A DNA stretch of 64,000 nucleotides from Flavobacterium hydrophilum (GCF_003202405.1 NZ_QJHL01000001.1:248001-312000); one strand, 5' to 3'. Counted from the stretch's first letter, positions 55,333 to 63,009 are shown. A program made the numbers and translations. Notes: generated from the letters alone by a model not told the origin.

Positions 55333-55411
55333 ATTAATGGTCAATTAAAAATTACTTCGGGAAATTGGTTTTTCCGGTTCGAGTCCGGCAAGTTTTAAAA
55401 TAATCATTAAT
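55333..55411 (+). ncRNA. Second, partial tRNA-like RNA (array unit 3)
   Basis: ATTAATGGT (55333-55341) pairs with ATCATTAAT (55403-55411), with one G-U pair, to close the unit. Inside lie GGTCAA (55339-55344), TTACTTC (55352-55358) and a T-arm-like hairpin CCGG-TTCGAGT-CCGG (55375-55389). TCAATT and AATTGG can also form a small stem around TTACTTC. There is no D-arm. It starts three bases after the first mimic ends. Confidence 0.6.
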
Positions 55412-55421
55412 AAAAAACGAG

Positions 55422-55456
55422 GGTCAAGATTAACTTACTTCTCGGGGAAACCCACC
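55422..55456 (+). repeat. Array unit 4: GGTCAA-N7-TTACTTC
   Basis: GGTCAA (55422-55427), seven bases, TTACTTC (55435-55441). GGGT (55421-55424) can pair with ACCC (55450-55453), and CGAG (55418-55421) with CTCG at 55441 or 55481. No clear D- or T-arm. Confidence 0.55.
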
Positions 55457-55491
55457 AGATAAAATAGTTCATCAATTACACTCGAATTTAA

Positions 55492-55542
55492 GGTCAAGTG
55501 CTTCTTACTTCAAACACTCTTTTAGGTAGAACTCAGAAGCAC
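55492..55542 (+). ncRNA. Array unit 5: GGTCAA-N7-TTACTTC with 8-bp stem
   Basis: GGTCAA (55492-55497), seven bases, TTACTTC (55505-55511), then ACACT as in units 1 and 2. GTGCTTCT (55498-55505) pairs exactly with AGAAGCAC (55535-55542). It ends 30 bases before the ATG of the RING gene, so folding or protein binding here could control translation. Confidence 0.55.
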
Positions 55543-55572
55543 CATTATCTAAATTTTAAAATTTTAAAAAAA

Positions 55573-57813
55573 ATGAAAACAACAGCATTATTAAAAATCA
55601 GTTTACGTCAGAACGCTATTTTCATTCCATCAGAAATGATTACGAATGACGTTAAAAATTTATCAGGAACAACATCCGTTTTGTTAGCCAATGTTTCAAA
55701 ACTCGGATTTACATTTTCTGAATCATTGTTGCATGTTTTAAACAATGTGAGTCTGACTTATAAAATCGAGGTTTTAGAAGTTCTAAGAGAAGTTTTAGGA
55801 ACCGATAAAAACTGGACACCTTTGATAAAAGAATGGAATATTCCAACTGGAGAATCTGTTTTGGATCATATTCTAACCTATTTCTGGAATGTTTTAGGTG
55901 TGAAAAACGGAACAACTTTACAATGCGGTCATATTATCCCGGATAATACTTTCCAATTAGAAAGATACAATGGTTGTCCGTTTTGCGGAACTCCGTTTGA
56001 ATTTGGAAAACTGGAAAATATCGGTCAGGGAAGCAAATTGAAAACACTTGAATTGTGGACAGAAAAAGATTTAAATGATTTCTATATATCCTTATTGCAA
56101 TCAAAAACAGCTTTAGACGCTACGCAAGTTGATAGTTTAAAATTGGCTATGAAATATTTGGCTTTACCTAAAACTGAAATCGCAATGAAGGAAACTTTAA
56201 TGCTGGTTATCGATCTTTTGATTGAAAATGGCACTGAAGATCTGGCTTCGCAGTTTTTGAAAACGCCAACCGATATTTTACGTTATTTATGGTATAAAAA
56301 TACCGGAATGCTGCAGATTATCGAGCCAAAAACGATTATTAAAAGAGCGGCTAAAAACGGTCAGCATTTTCATAATTCATTAGATACAAGCGCTCAGGCA
56401 AGAATTGCTTCTAAAAAAGATTTGAAACTAAAATATTCCCGAAAAGAATGTTTGATGGTCGCCAATTGGTTAAATAATATGAATTTGGATGTAGAAGCAA
56501 TGTGCGAAATCATGCACCCAAAAAGAGGAATGTGGGTTCGTTTTATCAGAGCATTGCGTTTGGCAGAATACAGCAAAAGAAAAGGATTTGAGAAATTGAA
56601 CTTTTTAATGGATGTATTCTACAACCAGGTTTATGATGTTTGGCAAAGTAAAGTGAATTCGTCAAGATTGAAATTTGATGCCGATAAGACATTTGCTTTA
56701 TTGAAGCAGCGTCCGGGTTTGTTTGCACGGTCGTTATTTTCGAATATGCTTTGGTTTGGAGCCGATGAAACCATCGTTCATTTTGAAGAAATCATCGATA
56801 AAGTTCCGGCAAGACTGGTGTTTACATTAAACATGTATGCGCAGAATTACTTTGATGTAAACATGCAGAGAAGTGTGAAACCTTTGGGTGGAACAAACAA
56901 ACGTGTTGGATCAAATCCGTTGTTGAAGTTGTATGAAGATTTTATGCTGACAGATATGAAAAATCAAATCGAAGATCTGACTATTTTGGCAATGAAAAAA
57001 CGATTTGCAGCGGTTTCAAACACAAACAAAACGATCTATATCGATCCGCAATTGTACAATATGCCAGTTTCGATTGGTGATAGAAGCGATACGGTTCAGG
57101 ATCTGCCGGTTGCTTTGATGGGAACACGTTTTCCAATCGAAGGAAACGAAGTGCGATTGTTTATGCAATGGGGTAAAGACTTGCCGGCTCAGCATTTAGA
57201 TATGGATTTAAGCTGTCATATCGCTTATGAAGATAAAGCCGATATTTGTTCTTTCAGCCGATTGACGACTACGGGTTGTCAGCATAGTGGAGATATCCGA
57301 AGCATTCCGAATAAAATCGGAACGGCTGAATACATCAACATCAACATCGACCAATTGGCGAAAGCCAACGCAAAATTTGTAACTTTTACCTGCAATGCTT
57401 ACAGCAATGGAAGTATAACGCCAAATTTGGTTGTAGGTTGGATGAACAGTAAATATCCGATGAAAATTTCAGAGAAAACAGGTGTTGCGTACGATCCGTC
57501 GTGTGTAGATCATCAGGTTCGTGTGACGCAGAATGTTGCCAAAGGTTTGGTCTTTGGAGTGTTGGATGTAGCCAAAAGAGAAATCGTATGGTTAGAGATG
57601 ACTTTCGGAGGTCAGGTTGTTGGAGGTTTGGATTTTAAAGGAGTTCAGTCTCTATTGGCAAAATTGACCAGCAAATTGAATATTGGTAATTTATTACAGC
57701 TTAAAGCGGAAGCTCAAGGCTTAACGATTACCGAAAATGAAATAGCTGATGAGGTGTATACAGCGCAATGGGCGATTAACCCAGCGGTTGTGACACTATT
57801 ATTAATAGATTAA
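55573..57813 (+). CDS. RING-helical-TerD protein (MXAN_6230/SCO0854-like), RtcB partner
   Basis: 746 residues from ATG 55573; a GTG at 55498 in the same frame lies inside array unit 5 and is rejected. A RING-like zinc site is present: LQCGH (Cys118, His120) and GCPFCG (Cys135, Cys138). A long helical region of unknown type follows (about 150-510), including MHPKRGMWVRFIRALRLAEY. From about 511 a TerD-like beta-sandwich is recognisable by LDMDLSCHIAYED and GCQHSGDIRS. From memory such proteins occur beside RtcB ligases; TerD domains are tied to stress and nucleic-acid processing. It might hold the tRNA-like RNAs or damaged tRNA for RtcB. No TROVE/vWA (Ro60) signature was seen. Confidence 0.72.
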   Translation: MKTTALLKISLRQNAIFIPSEMITNDVKNLSGTTSVLLANVSKLGFTFSESLLHVLNNVSLTYKIEVLEVLREVLGTDKNWTPLIKEWNIPTGESVLDHILTYFWNVLGVKNGTTLQCGHIIPDNTFQLERYNGCPFCGTPFEFGKLENIGQGSKLKTLELWTEKDLNDFYISLLQSKTALDATQVDSLKLAMKYLALPKTEIAMKETLMLVIDLLIENGTEDLASQFLKTPTDILRYLWYKNTGMLQIIEPKTIIKRAAKNGQHFHNSLDTSAQARIASKKDLKLKYSRKECLMVANWLNNMNLDVEAMCEIMHPKRGMWVRFIRALRLAEYSKRKGFEKLNFLMDVFYNQVYDVWQSKVNSSRLKFDADKTFALLKQRPGLFARSLFSNMLWFGADETIVHFEEIIDKVPARLVFTLNMYAQNYFDVNMQRSVKPLGGTNKRVGSNPLLKLYEDFMLTDMKNQIEDLTILAMKKRFAAVSNTNKTIYIDPQLYNMPVSIGDRSDTVQDLPVALMGTRFPIEGNEVRLFMQWGKDLPAQHLDMDLSCHIAYEDKADICSFSRLTTTGCQHSGDIRSIPNKIGTAEYININIDQLAKANAKFVTFTCNAYSNGSITPNLVVGWMNSKYPMKISEKTGVAYDPSCVDHQVRVTQNVAKGLVFGVLDVAKREIVWLEMTFGGQVVGGLDFKGVQSLLAKLTSKLNIGNLLQLKAEAQGLTITENEIADEVYTAQWAINPAVVTLLLID

Positions 57814-57854
57814 GTTGCAAAGGTTCATAGTAACAAAGTGACAAAGGTTTTGTA

Positions 57855-57876
57855 GAGGCGCACTGCTGTGCGTCTC
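57855..57876. repeat. Small hairpin repeat, GAGGCGCACTGCTGTGCGTCTC type
   Basis: Nine pairs with a four-base loop. Same family as the 20-base palindrome at 59560. GC-rich within AT-rich surroundings. Confidence 0.6.
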
Positions 57877-57898
57877 CGCAAAGTTTGGTAAATTTAAT

Positions 57899-58032
57899 CT
57901 CGCAAAGTCGCAGAGTCGCTAAAATTTTCTTTTTTAAAGCCACAGATTAAAGGATTAAAATAATTAAAAAGAATCTCCTTAATCTGCTCAATCTGCGAGA
58001 GAAAAAACTTAGCGATTCTGCGACTTTGAGAG
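57899..58032. repeat. 134-base inverted-repeat element before rtcB
   Basis: The 24-base end arms (57899-57922 and 58009-58032) match as inverted copies at 22 positions. The interior is AT-rich with similar words (CTGCTCAATCTGCGAGAG). Related CTGC/GCGAG sequences occur at about 53045. It looks like a MITE-like or intergenic repeat family of this genome. Confidence 0.55.
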
Positions 58033-58045
58033 AAATAAAAAAAAC

Positions 58046-58064
58046 TACGCAAAATAACTGCGCA
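58046..58064. promoter_or_regulatory. Palindromic operator C, TACGCAAAATAACTGCGCA
   Basis: Matches operator B at 17 of 19 positions. It lies 40 bases before the rtcB start codon and 10 bases before a -7-like AACCTTTG (58075-58082), the same geometry as at operator B. Confidence 0.75.
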
Positions 58065-58074
58065 GTACTAAAGC

Positions 58075-58082
58075 AACCTTTG
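58075..58082 (+). promoter_or_regulatory. Likely -7 element of the rtcB promoter, AACCTTTG
   Basis: One mismatch to TANNTTTG. Its spacing from operator C equals that of AATCTTTG from operator B, which supports both. Confidence 0.55.
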
Positions 58083-58103
58083 TACTATCAAAAAACAAAA
58101 AAA

Positions 58104-59525
58104 ATGAAAACACAAATAAGCGGTACAGATATATTAGAATTAGGATTTCCGGAAGGAAAAATAATTGGGATTGCCTTAAAAATAAACAGCAAAAGAAACG
58201 GATTTACAAGAGACGAAATGATAACAAATTTCAAAAACGTCTTAGAAACTCCAGAGAATTATATAGACGATAAAATCTTCAGTAAACTGGCTGTGGCTTT
58301 AATCGAAAAATCGAATGAAAAACCAGAAGATTTCATTGCTTTAAATGAAAACCCAAATGCATATTCGGCTTACGGATTAGATCATATCGAAGACGGAGCC
58401 AGAAAACAAATGGAAGTTGCCATGAAACTGCCAGTTACGGTTGCAGGAGCTTTAATGCCAGACGCGCATCAAGGTTACGGATTACCGATTGGCGGAGTTT
58501 TAGCCACAAAAAATGCCATTATTCCGTATGGTGTTGGAGTTGATATTGGGTGTAGAATGGCGTTGTCAGTTTATGATATTCCTGCAGCTTTTTACTTTGA
58601 AAACGAAGCTAAATTTAAAAAAGAATTAATAGCGAATTCTATTTTTGGAGCAGGTCACGGATTTCACGGTCAATACAAATCAGATCATGCCATTTTGGAG
58701 AACGAGACATTTAATATGAATCCGTTTGTGAAGAATTTAAAAGATAAAGCCTGGTCGCAATTAGGATCTTCAGGTGGTGGAAATCACTTTGTCGAATTCG
58801 GAATCATGGAATTCGCCAAAGACGATTCAGTTCTGAATATTCCAAAAGGTAAATACGTAGCTTTGCTAACACACTCCGGTTCACGCGGAATGGGCGCCAC
58901 AATTGCCGGACATTATACCAAAATTGCTAAAGACGAATGTAAACTTCCTGAAGTGGCGAGAAATTTAGCCTATTTGGATATGAATTCACAATTAGGTCAG
59001 GAATATTGGCTGGCGATGAATCTTGCGGGAGATTACGCTTCGGCTTGTCACGAGATTATCCACAACAAAATGGAGAAAGCTTTGGGCGCAGCGATTTTAG
59101 CCAAAGTCGAAAACCACCATAATTTTGCATGGAAAGAAATCTGGAATGGCGAAGAAGTAATCGTGCATAGAAAAGGCGCAACTCCGGCCGGAAAAGGCGT
59201 GATGGGAATCATTCCAGGAAGTATGACCGCGCCTGGATTTTTGGTGAGAGGAAAAGGCGAGGAGAACGCGATAAATTCTGCTTCACACGGAGCAGGAAGA
59301 CAAATGAGTCGAACCCAGGCGATAAAAAACATTACAAAATCCGAGATGAAATCGATCCTGAAAGATCACGGCGTAACGCTTATCGGTGCAGGTTTGGATG
59401 AAGCCCCAATGGCATATAAAGATATCAATCAGGTAATGGAAGCACAGCAGGATTTAGTGGATGTGGTTGCCAAATTTACACCGAAACTGGTTAGAATGGC
59501 AGATGATGGAAGTCGTGAAGATTAA
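58104..59525 (+). CDS. rtcB: RtcB family RNA ligase
   Basis: 473 residues from ATG 58104. Active-site blocks: MPDAHQGYGLPIGGV (Asp, His), GVGVDIGCRMALS (metal Cys), GSSGGGNHFVEFG (metal His), LLTHSGSRGMG (metal His) and IVHRKGATPAGKG with the guanylylated His; SHGAGRQMSRTQA is near the C-terminus. RtcB joins 2',3'-cyclic-phosphate or 3'-phosphate ends to 5'-OH ends using GTP and manganese, the ends left by anticodon nucleases and other ribotoxins. It has its own operator C and promoter and follows the RING-TerD gene, so both belong to one response. An upstream in-frame start at 58026 is rejected as it would span the operator. Confidence 0.95.
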   Translation: MKTQISGTDILELGFPEGKIIGIALKINSKRNGFTRDEMITNFKNVLETPENYIDDKIFSKLAVALIEKSNEKPEDFIALNENPNAYSAYGLDHIEDGARKQMEVAMKLPVTVAGALMPDAHQGYGLPIGGVLATKNAIIPYGVGVDIGCRMALSVYDIPAAFYFENEAKFKKELIANSIFGAGHGFHGQYKSDHAILENETFNMNPFVKNLKDKAWSQLGSSGGGNHFVEFGIMEFAKDDSVLNIPKGKYVALLTHSGSRGMGATIAGHYTKIAKDECKLPEVARNLAYLDMNSQLGQEYWLAMNLAGDYASACHEIIHNKMEKALGAAILAKVENHHNFAWKEIWNGEEVIVHRKGATPAGKGVMGIIPGSMTAPGFLVRGKGEENAINSASHGAGRQMSRTQAIKNITKSEMKSILKDHGVTLIGAGLDEAPMAYKDINQVMEAQQDLVDVVAKFTPKLVRMADDGSRED

Positions 59526-59559
59526 TGGTCAGTGATCAGTTTTTTAGTGTTCAGTGTAC

Positions 59560-59579
59560 AGACGCACTGCAGTGCGTCT
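59560..59579. repeat. 20-base perfect palindrome
   Basis: AGACGCACTGCAGTGCGTCT reads the same on both strands. It is a relative of the hairpin at 57855 and lies just after rtcB; it may serve as a weak terminator or be a REP-like repeat. Confidence 0.65.
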
Positions 59580-59602
59580 AACACAACGTTTCCTAATTTT
59601 AT

Positions 59603-59700
59603 GTCATTTCGAGGAATGAGAAATCTTCGCAAGTAACTCCGCAACGAAAGTTCAAGCTTTGTCGAGCTTCTTACGGAGATTTCTCCTCCGTCGAAATGAC
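59603..59700. repeat. 98-base inverted-repeat element between rtcB and tatD
   Basis: GTCATTTCGA and TCGAAATGAC form the exact ends, with inner AGAAATCTTCG / AGATTTCTCC arms and a core hairpin around TTCAAGCTTTGTCGAGCTTC. Elements beginning GTCATTTCGA are familiar intergenic repeats in Bacteroidota (memory). No coding content. Confidence 0.65.
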
Positions 59701-59732
59701 AAACGTTACGCAAAAAAACAAAATAATAATTC

Positions 59733-59780
59733 AAGGTAACTGAGAGGAAAAAACTTAGAATCTCAGCCTCTCAGAACCTT
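59733..59780 (+). repeat. Hairpin upstream of tatD
   Basis: AAGGT-aa-CTGAGAGG pairs with CCTCTCAG-a-ACCTT, 13 pairs with a small internal loop. It ends 19 bases before the tatD start. Confidence 0.5.
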
Positions 59781-59798
59781 AGCAACTTTTAAAAAAAT

Positions 59799-60599
59799 AT
59801 GAAAACATACATAGACATAGGAATCAACCTAACCAACAAACAATTTCAAAACGACATAGACGATGTTGTACAAGACGCAGTCGACGCCGACGTATCGCAG
59901 ATGATCCTCACGGGCACAAGCGTACGAAATAGTGAAGAATCCGCAAAGATTGCCAGGCAATATCCGGGTGTGTTATATGCGACGGCAGGAATACATCCAC
60001 ATGATGCGAAGAGTTTCGACGTACAGAGCATTTCGAAACTAAAGAATTTATTACAGCAGAAACAAGTCGTTTCGGTAGGCGAATGCGGACTCGATTTTGA
60101 TCGTGATTTTTCGCCCCGAAACAAACAGGAAGAATGTTACAGAGCTGAGTTAGAATTGGCGATTGAAGTTCAGAAACCTTTGTTTTTGCATGAAAGAGCC
60201 GCTTTTACAAGATTTATGGACATCACAAAAGACTATCTGCCGAAACTGCCAAAAGGTGTTGTGCATTGTTTTACAGGAACACTGCAAGAAGCCAAAACCT
60301 ATCTCGATAACGGATTGTATCTTGGTTTTACGGGAGCGATTTCAGATGCAAAACGTTTCAGTCATTTAAAAGAAGTAATTCAGTATGTACCGCTAGACCG
60401 AATGATGATCGAAACCGATGCGCCGTTTATGCTGCCAAAAAATGTTCCGAACAGCCTTTTGAAAAAATACCACGAACGCCGTTGCGAACCTGCTTTTTTA
60501 CCTTTTGTTGCCGGAACAGTGGCACAATTTAAAGGAATTCCTTTGGATAAGGTGGCGGAGGAAACGACTAGAAATGTTAAAGTCTTTTTTGGGATTTAA
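59799..60599 (+). CDS. tatD: TatD family metal-dependent 3'-5' exonuclease
   Basis: 266 residues. It begins with YIDIGINLTNKQF, the form found in E. coli TatD (in place of the HxH of other members). The remaining metal ligands lie in VGECGLDFDRDF (Glu), LFLHERAAF (His), VVHCFTGTLQEA (His) and IETDAPFMLP (Asp). TatD degrades single-stranded DNA and RNA from the 3' end. Next to rtcB it may trim damaged RNA, but co-regulation is uncertain; only a half-site resembling the operator (TACGCAAAA near 59707) precedes it. Confidence 0.9.
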   Translation: MKTYIDIGINLTNKQFQNDIDDVVQDAVDADVSQMILTGTSVRNSEESAKIARQYPGVLYATAGIHPHDAKSFDVQSISKLKNLLQQKQVVSVGECGLDFDRDFSPRNKQEECYRAELELAIEVQKPLFLHERAAFTRFMDITKDYLPKLPKGVVHCFTGTLQEAKTYLDNGLYLGFTGAISDAKRFSHLKEVIQYVPLDRMMIETDAPFMLPKNVPNSLLKKYHERRCEPAFLPFVAGTVAQFKGIPLDKVAEETTRNVKVFFGI

Positions 60600-60732
60600 G
60601 ATTTTTCTAATAGGTTTTGAAATAGAATACAGCTGTCCCAACGGCAGGATGAATCACAATAGCATTTTATTATTTGTAATAAATGAGTTTAGGAAATGTA
60701 ATATTTGTTTAATTTGCCTAAAAAATTTTTGA

Positions 60733-61545
60733 ATGAAATTTATAACCAACAGAACCATAATTCTAAAATCATTTATTGCAGCAATAGCTATATTAGGAAT
60801 TAAAAACTTTGTCTTTAAACACCTTTCGCTTTACGGGCAGGACTTTCACGATTTGATTGAACTGGCTGATATTTCGATTATTTTTACCGGAGCTTTTTTT
60901 GTTTTCGGATTACTGTTGGCAGCAACGATGACCGATTTTAAGGAAAGTGAAAAAATCCCCGGTGAAATAGCTTCTAATCTCGAAGCGATCAAAGATTGGA
61001 TTTATCTGGCTTTCAGGGCACCCAGAACAGGAACTTCTGATTTGTGCAGGCAAGAATTAAACCCCGTTTTTTTGCGTCAGGAAATGATTGCCATTACGAA
61101 TGGCATTGTGGAATGGATCAATTCTAACGGAAAAGATTCTAATGTTATCTTTCCCTTAATTCGGAAATCAAATGAGATCGCCTATTATTTTGCCGAAAGA
61201 GGTGTCGATAAAGAAGCCATAAAAGGCATACAGGAAAATACCAATGCGATGCGAAAACAGCTCACGCGTGCCTATTCGATTTCGAGAAACAACTTCATCA
61301 AGCCGGCGTATACCTTGCTCCACAGTATTTTGTTTATCGTAATGTCGCTGTTGCTGATTACCAAATTCAAAAGCCCTTCAGCGGATTATCTGGTAACTTC
61401 TGCCATCACCTATTTGTTTTGCTATTTGTACTTACTGATTAGCGGTCTGGATGATCCTTTTGATATTTTCAATGGTGATACCAATGTCGATTTGAAACCC
61501 ATTGACCGATTCAGGCAGCGATTATTGTCGGATTTTTTGGTGTGA
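60733..61545 (+). CDS. Uncharacterised four-helix membrane protein, possibly bestrophin-like
   Basis: 270 residues. Hydrophobic helices lie near residues 10-26, 46-66, 190-210 and 218-238. Between the two pairs lies a soluble helical region of about 120 residues. The pattern, with a final SGLDDPFDIFNGDTNVDLKP, recalls DUF4239/bestrophin-like channels. I cannot assign a function. No operon partner; the next gene converges. Confidence 0.55.
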   Translation: MKFITNRTIILKSFIAAIAILGIKNFVFKHLSLYGQDFHDLIELADISIIFTGAFFVFGLLLAATMTDFKESEKIPGEIASNLEAIKDWIYLAFRAPRTGTSDLCRQELNPVFLRQEMIAITNGIVEWINSNGKDSNVIFPLIRKSNEIAYYFAERGVDKEAIKGIQENTNAMRKQLTRAYSISRNNFIKPAYTLLHSILFIVMSLLLITKFKSPSADYLVTSAITYLFCYLYLLISGLDDPFDIFNGDTNVDLKPIDRFRQRLLSDFLV

Positions 61546-61582
61546 AAAAAAAGTAAGAATGGAATTTGTTTCAATAAATAAT

Positions 61583-62362
61583 TTACATCGGATAAGTAAC
61601 AAATAAACAGGTTCCTTTTAGGATAGGAAAAATTTCAAAAGTGCCGCCTATGGCTTCCATTCGTAAAGACATATTGGTGATTCCATTTCCTTTTTGAACC
61701 GTATCTGTTAGTCCAATGCCGTCATCGGTGATTGTAATTTGAAAATAAGTATCAGTTTGCTCAAATCGGATAATGATGTTATGCGCTTCACTGTGTTTGT
61801 AAACATTATGAACTGCTTCTTTAACCACTAAAAAAAGATTACGTCTTTCTTTTACAGATAAATTTGTTTGTTTTTCAAAAATATTTGAGCTGAATTGTGA
61901 ATCAATTGAGGTTTTGCTTAAAAAACGTTTTACATACAAAACGGTGTATTCGATAAAATTAGCAATAGTATCATTTTTCGAGTTCAGGCTCCAGAGAATT
62001 TCCCGCATGGCCAGATTCATATCTTCAGAAGTAGTTATAATAGCTTCTAAGTCTTCGGAATAACTTTCCTGGGGCATTTTATATTTCAAAAACTCAGCCT
62101 GGAGTTTTATGGCCGAAATTCCGGCACCCAGGTCATCATGCATATCCTGCGAAATGCGTTCTCTTTCTAACTGAATCGCTTTTTGGCGTTCTAATTCCTT
62201 TTGCAGCAATTGGTTCTGGAATTCGCTTTCTTTTATTTGGCTTTCCTGTTGCTGAATAAGCTGTTTTTTGTTGTAAATAAAAACCATCATGATAATAAAG
62301 CATACAAACAACAGCATTATCAGCATAGCAATAATAAAGGTTAGTTTTATAGCTGGGTTCAT
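61583..62362 (-). CDS. NarL-type sensor histidine kinase
   Basis: 259 residues. One N-terminal membrane helix (LTFIIAMLIMLLFVCFIIMM) leads to a coiled coil, then the HisKA_3 box ERERISQDMHDDLGAG with the phospho-accepting His, and the ATPase domain (N-box VKEAVHNVYKHSEAHN, DDGIGL, GNGITNMSLRMEAIGG). No periplasmic sensor is present, so input probably comes from the partner proteins encoded just upstream. Its stop-distal end overlaps the preceding gene by 4 bases, which indicates translational coupling. Confidence 0.9.
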   Translation of the reverse strand: MNPAIKLTFIIAMLIMLLFVCFIIMMVFIYNKKQLIQQQESQIKESEFQNQLLQKELERQKAIQLERERISQDMHDDLGAGISAIKLQAEFLKYKMPQESYSEDLEAIITTSEDMNLAMREILWSLNSKNDTIANFIEYTVLYVKRFLSKTSIDSQFSSNIFEKQTNLSVKERRNLFLVVKEAVHNVYKHSEAHNIIIRFEQTDTYFQITITDDGIGLTDTVQKGNGITNMSLRMEAIGGTFEIFPILKGTCLFVTYPM

Positions 62363-63009
62363 TTGTCTGATTTTTTTATATTTTTTAAGATCGTCTCGTA
62401 TTTAAGTAACGCTTTAAAAAATAAAAGATACATAATGCAATTGATAGCAAATAAAAATTCTATAAGTAATTCTAAAAAAGGGTTGTCTTTAATTTTTAAG
62501 AAATATCTTGGAATAACTCTAAATATAAAAAAGCAGCTCCAGAGTAGTAAGCCTGTTGAAATCCAAAAGTTTGGGTCGTCTGTAATTTTAGTTTCAGATG
62601 GAGAATTAATTTTTTGATAAAACCACATCATCGTATCTAGAATATAAAAAATTGGTAAAACGATGAATAATTCTGATTCTAAATCTTTTCCTAAAAATAT
62701 TACTGAGATTAAAATATAAATCAAAGGAATTAATGATAATAAGCTGATTTTGTTTCTTAGATTTTTGTCGAATAATCTGGAATAATAAAACAAAAAAAAT
62801 AAAATGCAAAATATACTATAAACAAAATAATGGAAACTATATTGGGATTTTTGATTTCTAAAAAGAATTATCTCTGATATTAGTTCTACAAGAAAAGTAG
62901 CAAGAAGATATGCAAACAAATAGTTTTGGCTAGAAAGACCAAATTTTCTAACCAAAACCATTGATTTTAAAAGGAGTAAAAGTAATATTATTTCATAGAT
63001 GTAATTCAT
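62359..63009 (-). CDS. Polytopic membrane protein in the two-component operon
   Basis: 216 residues with six or seven hydrophobic helices (for example YSIFCILFFLFYYS and LLSLIPLIYILISVIFLG). I recognise no family. It overlaps the histidine kinase gene by 4 bases and the preceding gene by 1 base, so the three are translated together. Since the kinase lacks a sensor domain, this protein is a good candidate for signal perception (inference). Confidence 0.65.
   Translation of the reverse strand: MNYIYEIILLLLLLKSMVLVRKFGLSSQNYLFAYLLATFLVELISEIILFRNQKSQYSFHYFVYSIFCILFFLFYYSRLFDKNLRNKISLLSLIPLIYILISVIFLGKDLESELFIVLPIFYILDTMMWFYQKINSPSETKITDDPNFWISTGLLLWSCFFIFRVIPRYFLKIKDNPFLELLIEFLFAINCIMYLLFFKALLKYETILKNIKKSDK

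Noticed and set aside
55143..55511. CRISPR array
   Set aside because: Only two short words recur, the units are 70-121 bases apart, and no cas gene is present.
55498..55572. In-frame GTG extension of the RING-TerD protein by 25 residues
   Set aside because: It would translate through array unit 5, and the extension has no conserved look; ATG 55573 starts a normal N-terminus.
55573..57813. Calling this gene a Ro60/Rsr (TROVE) protein because of the neighbouring RNA mimic and RtcB
   Set aside because: No TROVE signature or vWA MIDAS motif is visible; a RING-like site and TerD-like C-terminus are. The Y RNA comparison is kept only as an analogy.
58026..58103. Upstream start for RtcB
   Set aside because: The extension covers operator C and the predicted promoter, and begins in the inverted-repeat element.
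57814..58103. A small RNA or gene in the gap before rtcB
   Set aside because: The gap is explained by two repeat elements, operator C and a promoter; no reading frame or tRNA arm is visible.
59521..59533. ATTAATGGTCA after rtcB resembling array unit 3
   Set aside because: TTACTTC is missing at the fixed distance and no stem or T-arm follows; an AT-rich chance match is enough.
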